From Candidatus Acidiferrum typicum (GTDB lineage Bacteria; Acidobacteriota; Terriglobia; Acidiferrales; UBA7541): a stretch of DNA of 64,000 nt. The translations under genes were made by a program, and so were the position numbers. The stretch covers positions 62,001 through 126,000 of the forward strand of contig JAOAPV010000038.1 of the NCBI GenBank assembly GCA_025463055.1. Direction: 5' to 3'. The notes below the pieces were generated by a model. That model did no database searches, was not told the DNA's origin, and worked only from the letters and a program-made list of their open reading frames with translations. The first letter of the stretch is position 1, and each line of letters begins with the position of its first letter. Of the stretch, positions 36,772-46,184 are shown piece by piece.

Positions 36772-37692
36772 ATGCGACGCTCGCTACGTATCCTCTTCAT
36801 TCTTGCGTTCACACCGCCGATTATGGCGGCGGGTATGGGCTGGCTCGCGGGCCCTTCGTTCCTTCACCCGCTGCGCAGGCAACTTTCCCCGGACCTCATT
36901 AAGGAAGCTGACTCTGCATTCGCGCAAATCGGCACGCATCGCGAGGAATTTGACGTGCTCGTGGCCGATGGCGTTCTGCTGCGTGGGTGGAAGGTTCGGG
37001 CCGTGCAGCCCAATGGGAATTGGGTGCTCGTTTTTCATGGGGTTGCTGACAACCGCGTAGGCGTAGTAGGGCAGTCGGAGGTTTTGCTTCGGGCGGGCTA
37101 CAACGTCGTGATGATGGATGCACGTGCTCACGGAGCGAGCGACGGGACCATGGCCACGTACGGCTGGCTGGAGCGCAATGACTCGAGGGCCGTTGTGGAC
37201 GCGCTGGAAAAGATGGAGCATCCACGTCACCTCTTTGCGCTAGGCGAGTCGATGGGCGCGGGGATCGCATTGCAATCCGCTGCTGTGGAGCCGCGCATCG
37301 AAGTGGTAGTGGCTGAAGCGTCGTTCGCCAGCCTTCGCGAAGCAGCTTACGACTACGCTGGATTGCAACGGTACCCTTTACTGGGGATGACGCTGCTTGC
37401 GCCGGGTGCGTGGACAATGGTCTACCACGGTGAACTTGCGGCGGGGTTCCCGGCAGGAGACGTTTCGCCGGAGAGAGCGGTGGCTGCCCGTTCCTTTCCG
37501 GTATTGCTGATCTGCGATGCAGGCGACACGGTGCTTCCTTGCCGCCACACCAAGCGCATCTACGCCGCGACGCGTGGCCCGAAGCAGATGTGGGTCGTAC
37601 CGGGCGCATTTCATACAGCGGCGCTGGGCTATGAGCCTGCGGAATTCCGCCGGCGCGTGTTGGAATTCTTTGCGACTTATGGAGCGAGTTAA
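36772..37692 (+). CDS. Alpha/beta hydrolase (membrane-anchored, serine hydrolase type)
   Basis: This protein of 306 residues has a hydrophobic N-terminus (LRILFILAFTPPIMAAGMGW), then the oxyanion-hole segment VLVFHGVADNR, DARAHGAS, and the nucleophile elbow GESMGAG. Asp and His of the triad are likely in CDAGDTVLP and GAFHTAA near the C-terminus. It resembles the BAAT/lysophospholipase-like group with unknown substrate. It follows the ABC genes by 70 bp and converges on the kinase-like gene. Confidence 0.88.
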   Translation: MRRSLRILFILAFTPPIMAAGMGWLAGPSFLHPLRRQLSPDLIKEADSAFAQIGTHREEFDVLVADGVLLRGWKVRAVQPNGNWVLVFHGVADNRVGVVGQSEVLLRAGYNVVMMDARAHGASDGTMATYGWLERNDSRAVVDALEKMEHPRHLFALGESMGAGIALQSAAVEPRIEVVVAEASFASLREAAYDYAGLQRYPLLGMTLLAPGAWTMVYHGELAAGFPAGDVSPERAVAARSFPVLLICDAGDTVLPCRHTKRIYAATRGPKQMWVVPGAFHTAALGYEPAEFRRRVLEFFATYGAS

Positions 37693-37711
37693 TTTCCGGT
37701 AGGTGCGCCCG

Positions 37712-38416
37712 CTATTGTGCGGGGTGCTGGCGTGCTTCGCATTCCTGGCTTAGGCGGCGGACGGTTTCGCGAAGGCGTACGGCGAGGGCGGCGATGGTTT
37801 CGAGGCGTTGCTGGCCGCCGTGCGGGAGCCGCCCATCATTCTTGCGGCGGACTTCGGCGAGCAATAGCTCGGCGTTGCCCAGAATTCCGGTGAGGGGATT
37901 GTTCATCTCATGGCGAAGAACTTCGCCGAACCCTGCTCCATTCAGAGCGTTCGCTAGCCCAGCAAACCGTTGCGAATCGTTACCCAAATGGGCCTGCACA
38001 TCGGCCAAATGCTGGGCGTGGCGCAAGCGCCGCTCCACCTTCTCGAGCGCGACAGGCAGACAATCGCCGGCGCGCTCAACGAAGTCGGCGGTGCCGGCCG
38101 CGACGAGCGAGGCCACTTCCGATTGCTGGTGTGGCGCGCCAATAACTACTACGGGCGCATGAAGGGCTAAAGCGGAAACCACGGAGTTCAGGCGCGGCTT
38201 TTTTTCAACGGGATCTTCGCTCGCCGGAGTAGCAGAGGTTTCCTCAAGAAGGATGACGGTGGGCGCGGCATCCGCAACGATGCGTCGAGCAGCCTCTACC
38301 GTGCGCACCTCGGCAACCCGCAGCCCTTCTTCTTTGTCTTCAAATTCCCGGCGGGCGGCGGCGCACAGATTGGCGTCATCGCTGACCAGTAGGATGGTGT
38401 GTTCCCTAGTAGGCAT
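37712..38416 (-). CDS. Degenerate receiver fused to a histidine-kinase DHp domain, no ATPase domain
   Basis: This protein of 234 residues has a receiver-like domain (about 5-130) that keeps the acidic pair Asp13-Asp14, but the usual phospho-acceptor Asp at the end of strand 3 appears to be Glu58 (VILLEET). A DHp/HisKA-like region follows with RHEMNNPLTGILGNAELLL (about 168-186), including the His of the H-box. No HATPase region follows. It lies 12 bp after the hybrid kinase gene, so it may be a phosphotransfer or scaffold partner of that kinase. Confidence 0.75.
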   Translation of the reverse strand: MPTREHTILLVSDDANLCAAARREFEDKEEGLRVAEVRTVEAARRIVADAAPTVILLEETSATPASEDPVEKKPRLNSVVSALALHAPVVVIGAPHQQSEVASLVAAGTADFVERAGDCLPVALEKVERRLRHAQHLADVQAHLGNDSQRFAGLANALNGAGFGEVLRHEMNNPLTGILGNAELLLAEVRRKNDGRLPHGGQQRLETIAALAVRLRETVRRLSQECEARQHPAQ

Positions 38417-38428
38417 CGTGTCCTTCCT

Positions 38429-41167
38429 CTATTTTCTTGCCGCATTCCTTTTCGCCACCGGAGCATGTGAAGGCTCGTGCGGCGAGGTGGCCTCGAGAAT
38501 CCCGCGGACTTTTTCCATGAGTTCCTCGACGCGAAAAGGTTTTGCCACGTACGGCAGGTGATTGCGTTGCAGGAAATCGCGGGTGTGCGCGGCGAGAACG
38601 TCTCCTGTAACGAACAGGAAACGATCCCGAAGCGGGTTTTTGGCTCGGTCGAGAGCCTGATAGAAGTGCTCGCCATCAAGCTCGGGCATTTTCATATCAC
38701 AGATGGCCAGAGCGTACTGTTCGTGGGCGACGCGGTCGAGCGCTTCGCGGGGGTCCAGTAGGACGTCGACGCGCAATCCTTCGTCTTCGAGGACATCGGC
38801 GATCAGCCGTGCAACGGTGGGCTCGTCCTCCAGCACAAGAACGTGAGTGCCCGCCCATGCACCCAGGACTGGCCCGGCGTGCGCGGTTTCAAGGGATTTC
38901 GGAGCCGGCAAGGATTTTGGTGTAGGCCGAGCGGGAAGGGGAGTGCCTGGCAAAGGCATCTCCACAGCACCCATTGCCGGGAGCTCGATGGAGAAGACCG
39001 TTCCTTGGCCGAGGTTACTGGTCAAATGCAACGTCCCGCCGTGCTCGCGCACGATACCAAGAACGATGGCTAATCCTAGTCCTGTGCCAACACCTGCTGG
39101 CTTGGTAGTGAAAAATGGGTCAAAGATGCGCGCTTGAATAGGCTGCGGAATTCCCGGACCGTTGTCGCCGACTTCCAGGAGCACGCGTTTTTCAGCGCTG
39201 CGTCTGGTCTTGATGCGGATCGTGCCGCCCTTACCTTGCTCTTCGATGGCGTGCCGCGCGTTTGCTATGAGGTTCATCAGCACTTGCTGAAGCTGGCCGG
39301 CGTCGCCCTGCACAAAGGGGAGCACAGGGTCTAGATCGAGCTGCACGCGAATATTTCCGGCTTTGGTGTTGAAGCGCTGAAGTTCGAGAGTGCGAGAAAC
39401 GACCTGATTGAGCGCGACACGATGCCGCTCAGGGCGTGAGTCCCGGGCGGATAGCAGGAGTTGCCGCAGGATCGCGCTAGCCCGCTCCGCTTCCTGGAAG
39501 ATCTGGCGTGCTTCGTGTGAATCGCCGGCTGGATCGCGGCGGAGGAGAAGGCGCTGGGCATAACCAAGGATGCTGGTAAGCGGGTTGCTGAGTTCGTGAG
39601 CAATGCCGGTGACCATTTGACCGAGCTCGGCGAGCTTTTCCGTCTGCAGCAGCTTGGATTGAAAGACGCGTTGCGCGGTGAGGTCGCGGTAGATCTCGAC
39701 GCGTCCGAGTAGTACGCCTTTTTCATCAAGAATGGGGCGGGCGGCGCGCTCGATCAAACGCGGAACCGGGCGGATTAGATGGATTTCTTCGCGCATGGCG
39801 CTTTGGGCAATGCGATCCGAACGATGCCAGCTTCCGGCAAAATTACTCGCATCGGCGGTACGCGCGCTGAGCGAGATAATGAGATCATCGAAGGTCTTAA
39901 TGGCCGACAGCTCTTCGGGCGACAAACCGACGATCTGGCCGAAACGAGTGTTAATGACGCGAACTTTTTCGTTCGCGCCGAACAGCACCACACCTTCTTC
40001 GAGCCACTCGATAACGTTTAAGATTTCGATGAGGCCGACATCGGTCTGTGCGTTCTGGACGCGCTCGGGGGGCTTTTCGAGAGCTGTCAGCGCTTCTTGG
40101 TGGCGCAATTGCCGTTCGGCAGCCTCCTCCGTACGTTTTACCTGCAGCAGCGCCGAGGTTGCCAATGTAGCGCTAAGCTCCAGGCGTTGCAGAGCAGCCA
40201 GCGAGGCCGTGCTTCGACGAATGCCCGCGACCAACACGCCTAGGCTTTCGCCGGCGGCTTCGAGCGGGAAGGCCACCACGCGCGCGACTTCACCGCGCAA
40301 ACCCGTGGCTCCGGGTACACTTCCAGCGACTTGATGAGATTCGAGGGCGCGGAGCGAAACAGCACTCAACGAATCGCTTTCCAGAGCGCGAGTCCAACCG
40401 GCGCTGCTGCTATGCCAGGAAAAACGCACGTTCTCGACACCAGAGGTCAACAATTCACTTCTGTTCTCCGGCGACTCAAGGCGTCCGATTGCGGCAAAAA
40501 CTGCCGCGGGCTCACTGTCGTGCGGTCCTTTTTGTGTGCAGTGTTTCACAATTTTATTGAGAATCTCTTCCGGCCATTCGGAATTAGCCAGGGCGGCCAG
40601 TACGTCGCGGAGATTGGTGGTGTCAGCGTGATGCTCGCGTCTTAAGCGCCGCTCGTCTTCAAGTTCCATGGCCAGAGCCAATTCGGCCGCAAGAGACTCA
40701 AGAAGCGTTCGGGGCAACTGCGCCTGTTTCTTGCGCCGGCCCACGAATAAGACGCCGCGAAGGATTCCGTGCGTCTGCACGGGAACCCAGAGCACCCGCC
40801 GCATTTCAAGCAGAGGCGCGATTACCGGATGCTCCGGCGGTTCGCTCAATTCTTGTTCGACGGTCTGCAAGCCGAGCAGCAACTCCGCAGGCAATGGAGC
40901 CTCTGGAGAGAGCCTGGACCACTCGGCGGGCGTCGCATCTCCTTCTTTCTCGGCAACGATTCCACGAAAGGAGATGGTTTGGTGGAAATTCAAGGAAGCA
41001 TCCTCAGCGGACTCGACCCAGACACCCACGCGGTCCACCATGCCCGTTGATAGCAAAATCCGCACCGCCTCCTTGAGCAGGTCGCGGCGGAGCATCCCTT
41101 CCACGACAGCACGGGCTACGCCGAACGTTGCCCTGCGCTCTGTTTGTGACTTCCCCCAGACCCGCAT
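38429..41167 (-). CDS. Hybrid sensor histidine kinase (GAF-GAF-PAS-HisKA-HATPase-REC)
   Basis: This protein is about 912 residues from the ATG at 41167, which has GAGG 9-10 bases upstream; the longer start at 41245 adds an unlikely Cys-rich lead. GAF-like domains cover about 30-350, a PAS domain about 395-500, and HisKA has GIAHELSNPLTSILG (His about 524). The ATPase boxes GDNGPGIPQ and GTGLGLAIV follow, then a C-terminal receiver with the phospho-acceptor in ICDMKMPELDG (about 824). No membrane segment is visible, so it is a soluble sensor. It lies downstream of an NtrC-type regulator in the same direction. Confidence 0.92.
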   Translation of the reverse strand: MRVWGKSQTERRATFGVARAVVEGMLRRDLLKEAVRILLSTGMVDRVGVWVESAEDASLNFHQTISFRGIVAEKEGDATPAEWSRLSPEAPLPAELLLGLQTVEQELSEPPEHPVIAPLLEMRRVLWVPVQTHGILRGVLFVGRRKKQAQLPRTLLESLAAELALAMELEDERRLRREHHADTTNLRDVLAALANSEWPEEILNKIVKHCTQKGPHDSEPAAVFAAIGRLESPENRSELLTSGVENVRFSWHSSSAGWTRALESDSLSAVSLRALESHQVAGSVPGATGLRGEVARVVAFPLEAAGESLGVLVAGIRRSTASLAALQRLELSATLATSALLQVKRTEEAAERQLRHQEALTALEKPPERVQNAQTDVGLIEILNVIEWLEEGVVLFGANEKVRVINTRFGQIVGLSPEELSAIKTFDDLIISLSARTADASNFAGSWHRSDRIAQSAMREEIHLIRPVPRLIERAARPILDEKGVLLGRVEIYRDLTAQRVFQSKLLQTEKLAELGQMVTGIAHELSNPLTSILGYAQRLLLRRDPAGDSHEARQIFQEAERASAILRQLLLSARDSRPERHRVALNQVVSRTLELQRFNTKAGNIRVQLDLDPVLPFVQGDAGQLQQVLMNLIANARHAIEEQGKGGTIRIKTRRSAEKRVLLEVGDNGPGIPQPIQARIFDPFFTTKPAGVGTGLGLAIVLGIVREHGGTLHLTSNLGQGTVFSIELPAMGAVEMPLPGTPLPARPTPKSLPAPKSLETAHAGPVLGAWAGTHVLVLEDEPTVARLIADVLEDEGLRVDVLLDPREALDRVAHEQYALAICDMKMPELDGEHFYQALDRAKNPLRDRFLFVTGDVLAAHTRDFLQRNHLPYVAKPFRVEELMEKVRGILEATSPHEPSHAPVAKRNAARK

Positions 41168-41505
41168 GAACTTGCCTCGATCGCATCGTCCGTGACGGCC
41201 CGATTGCAGGCTGCCGCCGGAACAGGTACTTCCCTGCATTCTCATTGCATCGGAAGGCCCAATACTGGGGGACCTATTGCGTTGAGAGCGCTGGTGTTAC
41301 GCGCATAGCCTGGCGGCAACGGATTCCATGTCGAAACTTGCGGATGTCCGTGGTTCCGAAGTGAAAAATGTGGCGATAGGCGGGCTGGTTTGGAAGCAAC
41401 TTCACGAACTCAAGCCGCAGAGCTCAAGGCATAAAATAAGTGGCGATGGATGGCGTGCTGAGGCCGCAGCTCTCTTTTGTAGCGACAACTTCTAAGCTGG
41501 AAATC
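41168..41505. other. Intergenic region between regulator and kinase genes
   Basis: About 340 bp in a leftward gene series. Both flanking genes read left, so a promoter for the kinase could lie here. I looked for a -24/-12 sigma-54 element suited to the adjacent NtrC-type regulator and found none I would defend. Confidence 0.4.
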
Positions 41506-42906
41506 TTAGGCGTTTTGCGCGCTGCCTTCCGCTTCCAGATTGTATTGCTTCAGCTTTCGGTAGAGCGTTGTTTTGCCAATGCCCAGAATGCGTGCTGCGG
41601 CAAGCTTATCGCCTGCCGTTTCGCGCAACGTGCGCAGAATGGCGCGACGCTCGAGCTCTTCCAGAGGCACGAGCTCATTTCTTTCTGGGAGGCGCTCGGT
41701 CGTCGGGTATTGCAGATTGCTCGGCAAATCTCCCACGTGAAGTATTGGACCGGAACCGAGTGCTACGGCGCGCTCAATCGCGTTTTCCAGCTCACGCACA
41801 TTTCCGGGCCAATCGTGGGCGATCAATTGGCGCATGGCGTCCTCGGAGATGTTTCGGGAAGTTTGTTGGGATGCGGAGAATTTTTCCAGGAAGGATGTCA
41901 CAAGCAAAGGTATGTCGCTCTTGCGCTCGCGCAGGGGCGGAAGCTTGAGCTGGACTACGTTGAGGCGAAAATACAAATCCTGGCGGAACGCGCCAGCTTT
42001 AATTGCGGAATCTAGATCGCGATTTGTCGCGGCAATGATGCGCACATCGATGCGGCGCCGCTCTGTCGAGCCCACAGGTTTTACCTCGCGCTCCTGCAAG
42101 GCGCGCAGTAGCTTGGCTTGCAGGTCCACGGGCATGTCGCCGATTTCGTCAAGAAAGAGGGTCCCGCCGTGCGCGGCCTCCAGCAAACCTAGTTTGCCAT
42201 GCAGGGCTCCGGTAAAGGCACCCTTCACATAGCCGAACAATTCCGATTCGATCAGGGTTGGTACAAGCGAAGAGCAATCGACGGGGACAAATGGGCGGTC
42301 TTTGCGGGGACCGGAAAAGTGCACGCTCTTGGCCACCAACTCCTTGCCTGTGCCGCTTTCGCCGAGGATTAGTACTGGATACTCGTGCAGGCTCACCTTC
42401 TGGATGATTTTGTAGACGCGCTGCATGCGCTCGGAGAGCCCGATAAGGCCGCCGAAACCTGGACGCGTTCGCAATTGTTCGCGCAAGAGCTGATTTTCCT
42501 GCTGCAACTCGACGGCACGCGCGGCACGCTCGAGGCGCGAGCGCAGCTCCTCGATGCGAAAGGGTTTCGTTACGTAGTCCACAGCGCCCATCCGGGTGGC
42601 GGCCACGGCCGAATCGATCGTTCCATACTGCGTCAGCACAATGACCGGCAACATGGGACTGGTGTCGTGGACGCGCTTCAGCAGTTCCAGCCCGCTGGTT
42701 TGCTGCAGCATCAAGTCCGTGAGGACGATATCGACCGCGGAATTCTCCAGCACCTCCAGGGCTTCTTCGACGCTGGCCACGGTAATGGCTTTCATGCCGC
42801 TTTGTTTGGCGACCTCGGCGCAGGTCTCCCGTATGGTGGGCTCATCGTCCACGATGAGGATGTTCATGGAGGCCGATTGGCGGAGGACTGCGGCTTCTTC
42901 ACTCAT
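41506..42906 (-). CDS. NtrC-family sigma-54-dependent response regulator
   Basis: This protein of 466 residues has a receiver (about 14-125, acceptor in IVLTDLMLQQ), an AAA+ domain with Walker A GESGTGKE, the sigma-54-contacting loop GAFTGA (in YVKGAFTGALHG) and GTLFLDEIGDMP as Walker B, then a Fis-type helix-turn-helix at the C-terminus (AAARILGIGKTTLYRKLKQY). It activates sigma-54 promoters when phosphorylated, presumably by the hybrid kinase encoded next. All ATPase and sigma-54 contact motifs are intact. Confidence 0.95.
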   Translation of the reverse strand: MSEEAAVLRQSASMNILIVDDEPTIRETCAEVAKQSGMKAITVASVEEALEVLENSAVDIVLTDLMLQQTSGLELLKRVHDTSPMLPVIVLTQYGTIDSAVAATRMGAVDYVTKPFRIEELRSRLERAARAVELQQENQLLREQLRTRPGFGGLIGLSERMQRVYKIIQKVSLHEYPVLILGESGTGKELVAKSVHFSGPRKDRPFVPVDCSSLVPTLIESELFGYVKGAFTGALHGKLGLLEAAHGGTLFLDEIGDMPVDLQAKLLRALQEREVKPVGSTERRRIDVRIIAATNRDLDSAIKAGAFRQDLYFRLNVVQLKLPPLRERKSDIPLLVTSFLEKFSASQQTSRNISEDAMRQLIAHDWPGNVRELENAIERAVALGSGPILHVGDLPSNLQYPTTERLPERNELVPLEELERRAILRTLRETAGDKLAAARILGIGKTTLYRKLKQYNLEAEGSAQNA

Positions 42907-43242
42907 GCGTTAGATCGAGATTTCATCGTGACAAGTTCTAGCATGCTTGTTGCCAATTTAGGAAACCACCTGAACACATTCATTAGTCAGTATATACAAC
43001 GATTCGCGATCAAAAGGGAAGTGCCAGTTTGGGAAAGCTCTGGGGATGCTTTTGCGCGATTGCGGTGTAAGTGTCTTTGTTCTGATGGAATTCCAAAATG
43101 GAACGCAGGTGTTCCCCTTTATGGATCGGGTAGCCGATTCGCGCAGATAGCTGGAAAAAGAAAACGGACTCTCCGAGGTACCCTCGAAGAGCCCGTTCGT
43201 CGTTGTTGTGTGCGGCTCGTCCCGTAGGGGGCCGAAATCGCG
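42907..43242. other. Intergenic region with terminator of the OmpA-family gene
   Basis: About 335 bp between the regulator and the OmpA-family gene. It holds the terminator at 43155-43196; the rest shows no gene. Confidence 0.5.
43155..43196 (-). terminator. Rho-independent terminator of the OmpA-family gene
   Basis: On the minus strand ACGGGCTCTTCGAGG pairs with CCTCGGAGAGTCCGT (13 of 15 positions, three-base loop) and is followed by TTTTCTTTTT. It lies 47 bp after the stop of the OmpA-family gene. Confidence 0.8.
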
Positions 43243-44907
43243 TTAGTAGGTCGCACCCTCGGGTACAAAGATCACTTCGATGCGCCGGTTCTCCTTAGCA
43301 GAAGCTTCCTTGCTAGGTTCTCCGACCCGTGTGGAAATACGGGAAGCGTCGATGCCTTTTTCACCCAGGAACTGCTTGACCAACTCGGCACGCTTAGCGG
43401 CCAGGGTAGACGCGCGAGGTTCCTTGGGATCGGCATAACCGACGACCACTACTTTAGCGTTGGGCTCGTTCTTCAAGCGGAGAGCAACGTCGTCGAGCAC
43501 GCGTTTGCAGGCGTTATCGACGCGTGAGACGCCGGCCGTTGTGTAGCCGCAGTCTCCGACTTTAGTGGCTTGCGGCGGCGGAGGCGGCTGCTGCACCTCG
43601 ACGGTTGCGGTGCCTTCACCTTTGTCGCCACGTGAATCGGTGACCTCACATTTGATTGTGACGGTGCCCGGTTGGGCGCCAGTGGAATCGAACTGCGCCT
43701 GCGGACCATCGCCGGTGACCTGACCGCTTGGTGCAGAGTATTTATAGGTGAGCGGCAGATTGTCTGGACTTGTGGCATTGCAAGTAATCGTCGAGCGATC
43801 GCCCGGCATAATTGTCGTGGGGTTAGCAGTGCAGGAAACGGTAGGCGGGTGATGTGGCTTTTCTTCGACGCGAATGTCCGCCGTGCAGGATGCCGTTCCT
43901 CCCTTTCCGTCATCAACCTTTGCGGTAACGGTGTAGGAACCGGAATTCACACCGGATGGATTCCAGCGTGCATCGGGGCCATTCCCTTCCACGCTTCCGC
44001 CCGAGGCGGTGTAACTATAGGTGAGGGGAAGGTTGTCGGGACTCGTGGCGTTGACGTGCACAGTGACTGTGTCATTTGACCCGGCATACACAGACGTGGG
44101 AGTTACCGAGCAAGACGCTGTGGGCGGACCCTTGGGCGCGGGAGGCGGTGGCGGGGCTTTGGGCAAGCCGAAACGTATTACGATGCCGGTGCCCAAACGC
44201 AAATTGTCCTGGCGCGCGTTTCCGCCAACACTTGGGCCGGAAAAGTTCGTCATTAAGTAATCGATCTGCGCAAAGCGCCACGCGACGTACTTCGAGAACA
44301 CTACGTCCACACCACCGCCGGCGGCTAGGGCGAAGGAGTTCTGCTTGCCAGCTCCGGTCATCTGGGGGTCTCCATGCGACCCGCCTACGAGGAACTCCAC
44401 AAAGGGAACGAAGTAATCAAACCTACGCACATTCAAGCGGGGTCCAAATAACCACGTGTTCCAACTGCCCCTGACCCTGGTGCCGTTAAGGTTGCGGTCG
44501 AAGCCGTATTGAGCAAATTCGGCGACCAAGCCTAAATACCGTGAAGGATTGTAGTCCACGGAACCAGTGCCGCCGTGATTTTGAAACGAGACAAAGGAGC
44601 TGCCGGGATTGAAGTCCACATAGCTGTATCCCCCGGCTACTTCGTAGCGCGGCAGCAAACGTCCAGGGGGTTCGTCAGTGCTGTTGGTCCCGGCGGGGAA
44701 AGGTGTCGGGCGCGGCGCGTCCGGTAACGCCAAAACATTCTTCGGCCGGAGGCGTACTGCGCCAAGCGCTTTCGGCGAATCGCTCGTATTCTTGGCGATC
44801 GCTTCCGGGGTGTTGACGTTGTCGGCGTCGCGGTTGTTCTCCTGAGCTGCGAGGGGCAGGGACAGGAGAGCAATCCCTGCGAAGATAAGGCCACACTTAC
44901 GTATCAT
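43243..44907 (-). CDS. OmpA-family outer membrane protein with beta-barrel and Ig-like repeats
   Basis: This protein of 554 residues is counted from the ATG at 44907, which has GGAGG at optimal spacing; a GTG at 44910 lies too close to it. A signal peptide covers about 1-21. An outer-membrane beta-barrel follows (about 60-255, with EVAGGYSYVDFNPGSSFVSF early). Next come two Ig-like repeats of about 90 residues (NATSPDNLPLTYSYTASGG and NATSPDNLPLTYKYSAPSG mark them), a Pro-rich linker, and an OmpA-type C-terminal domain with VVGYADPKEP and ENRRIEVIFV, which binds peptidoglycan. It tethers the outer membrane to the wall and may expose the repeats. Confidence 0.9.
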   Translation of the reverse strand: MIRKCGLIFAGIALLSLPLAAQENNRDADNVNTPEAIAKNTSDSPKALGAVRLRPKNVLALPDAPRPTPFPAGTNSTDEPPGRLLPRYEVAGGYSYVDFNPGSSFVSFQNHGGTGSVDYNPSRYLGLVAEFAQYGFDRNLNGTRVRGSWNTWLFGPRLNVRRFDYFVPFVEFLVGGSHGDPQMTGAGKQNSFALAAGGGVDVVFSKYVAWRFAQIDYLMTNFSGPSVGGNARQDNLRLGTGIVIRFGLPKAPPPPPAPKGPPTASCSVTPTSVYAGSNDTVTVHVNATSPDNLPLTYSYTASGGSVEGNGPDARWNPSGVNSGSYTVTAKVDDGKGGTASCTADIRVEEKPHHPPTVSCTANPTTIMPGDRSTITCNATSPDNLPLTYKYSAPSGQVTGDGPQAQFDSTGAQPGTVTIKCEVTDSRGDKGEGTATVEVQQPPPPPQATKVGDCGYTTAGVSRVDNACKRVLDDVALRLKNEPNAKVVVVGYADPKEPRASTLAAKRAELVKQFLGEKGIDASRISTRVGEPSKEASAKENRRIEVIFVPEGATY

Positions 44908-45114
44908 CACTTCCTCCGGACTTCATGCTTATCTGCGAGGACTTCTGGCCCAAAGAAACGATGTTCCGAGGTGATAAACGGTTTCTGGCCAAACCAAAAA
45001 ATCACCATGTATATAGCACTATCTAGATGTCTGAAGAGGAAGCCAATGGCAGACACTACCGCGTCTGCCGCGGTAGTGCGTGGCCTTTACCAATGGTGCT
45101 GAATGCTGGGTGTT

Positions 45115-45840
45115 TTACTGAGCGGAGCCGGGGTTTTGCGCTGCTGTGCCTTGTCCGCTGTCCGCGCTGAAGATAATCACTTCCACGCGGCGGTTCTTCT
45201 GCCGGTCGTCTCGCGTCTTTTCGTCATTCACGGGCTTGTCTTTGCCGAGCCCGACGATTTGGATTCGATAGACGGGTATATTGTGCTGCGCTACAAGGTA
45301 CGTCTGTACAGCTTCGGCACGGCGACGGCTGAGCTCGAGGTTGTATTCGGGAGTTCCCGTCTTATCGGTGAAGCCTTCGACGGCCACGAAGTAGCGCTTC
45401 ATGCTTCCGACTTTGGAGCTGCCGAGTTGGTCGAGCTGCTGTTTGGCATCGTCGGTCAACTTCGCGGAATTAAATTTGAACAAGACGGTGACATCGCCCG
45501 CGGGCTTGTAATCGTCAATGTTTGCAATGCGCTCATTCAGCTCGCTATGAAACTGGTTGGTGAGGTCGGATTTGACCTGGTCGGTTTTCTTGGAGGCGGC
45601 GTCCGCACGCCCGAGGGCGTCACCAGCGCGCGCATCCGCAGAATCCGCTTTTTCGGCGGCTGCGCTGATCTTCGGCTCGTCACTCTCTAACTGTTTCTGG
45701 GTATTCTGCGCCTGCTTTTCCACTTCGTTGACTTTCGCGGTGATGGGATCCGTTTGCTTGGCGACGTACTTCTTCGTCGCGCAGCCTCCCAACAAGAGCA
45801 CCACGCTGGCCACGATCGCTACTTCGATGACCCGCTTCAT
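45115..45840 (-). CDS. OmpA/Pal-family lipoprotein
   Basis: This protein is 241 residues from the ATG at 45840, chosen because GGAGGAAT lies just upstream. A lipoprotein signal with lipobox LLGGC puts the lipidated Cys at about 20. A charged, Ala-rich coiled coil follows (about 30-105), then an OmpA C-terminal domain: VLFKFNSAKLTDDAKQQLDQL, GFTDKTGTPEYNLELSRRRA and QKNRRVEVIIFS. It anchors in the outer membrane and binds peptidoglycan. It is read leftward next to the other OmpA-family gene. Confidence 0.92.
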   Translation of the reverse strand: MKRVIEVAIVASVVLLLGGCATKKYVAKQTDPITAKVNEVEKQAQNTQKQLESDEPKISAAAEKADSADARAGDALGRADAASKKTDQVKSDLTNQFHSELNERIANIDDYKPAGDVTVLFKFNSAKLTDDAKQQLDQLGSSKVGSMKRYFVAVEGFTDKTGTPEYNLELSRRRAEAVQTYLVAQHNIPVYRIQIVGLGKDKPVNDEKTRDDRQKNRRVEVIIFSADSGQGTAAQNPGSAQ

Positions 45841-46184
45841 GGGGTATTCCTCCATTCGAATTTGAGCTGAGTTCCTGTTTGTACGTTCGATACTCTGGGC
45901 CGGGCAGAAGCGGGCTGGACACTTCGCAGATTACCTGGTGCGGCAGCAGGGCCACCGAAACCATTACAGGAATATTACTGTAAAGTTCCGAAAGTTACCA
46001 CAGCTCCCTTGCCTGCTGGCACCGAAATCCAGCTTTACCGTACGCGAAAGTAGGGTCTCTAACAAAAGTTTCTAGGGTTTTCCATTGACATCCAGCCTTG
46101 GTACGGGAAAACTGAACGTCCCCAGTCGGAAGCTCCCCAGCCCACCTTCGAAGCGTCCATTAAATTAAAAGGGGTAAAAACATA
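45841..46184. other. Divergent intergenic region
   Basis: About 345 bp between the Pal-like lipoprotein gene and the secreted protein gene, reading away from each other. It contains the inverted repeat at 45964-45983; no gene was seen. Confidence 0.45.
45964..45983. promoter_or_regulatory. Inverted repeat TTACAG-N8-CTGTAA, candidate operator
   Basis: TTACAG and CTGTAA flank an AT-rich 8-base core in the divergent region, about 120 bp upstream of the lipoprotein start. The size fits a dimeric regulator site, but the regulator is not identifiable. Confidence 0.4.

Noticed and set aside
41168-41505. Sigma-54 promoter between the NtrC-type regulator and the hybrid kinase
   Set aside because: No TGGCAC-N5-TTGC-like pair with correct spacing could be found on the minus strand.
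42385-43227. 280-codon + strand frame across the NtrC-type regulator gene and the terminator
   Set aside because: It is antisense to an unquestionable regulator gene and runs through a Rho-independent terminator.
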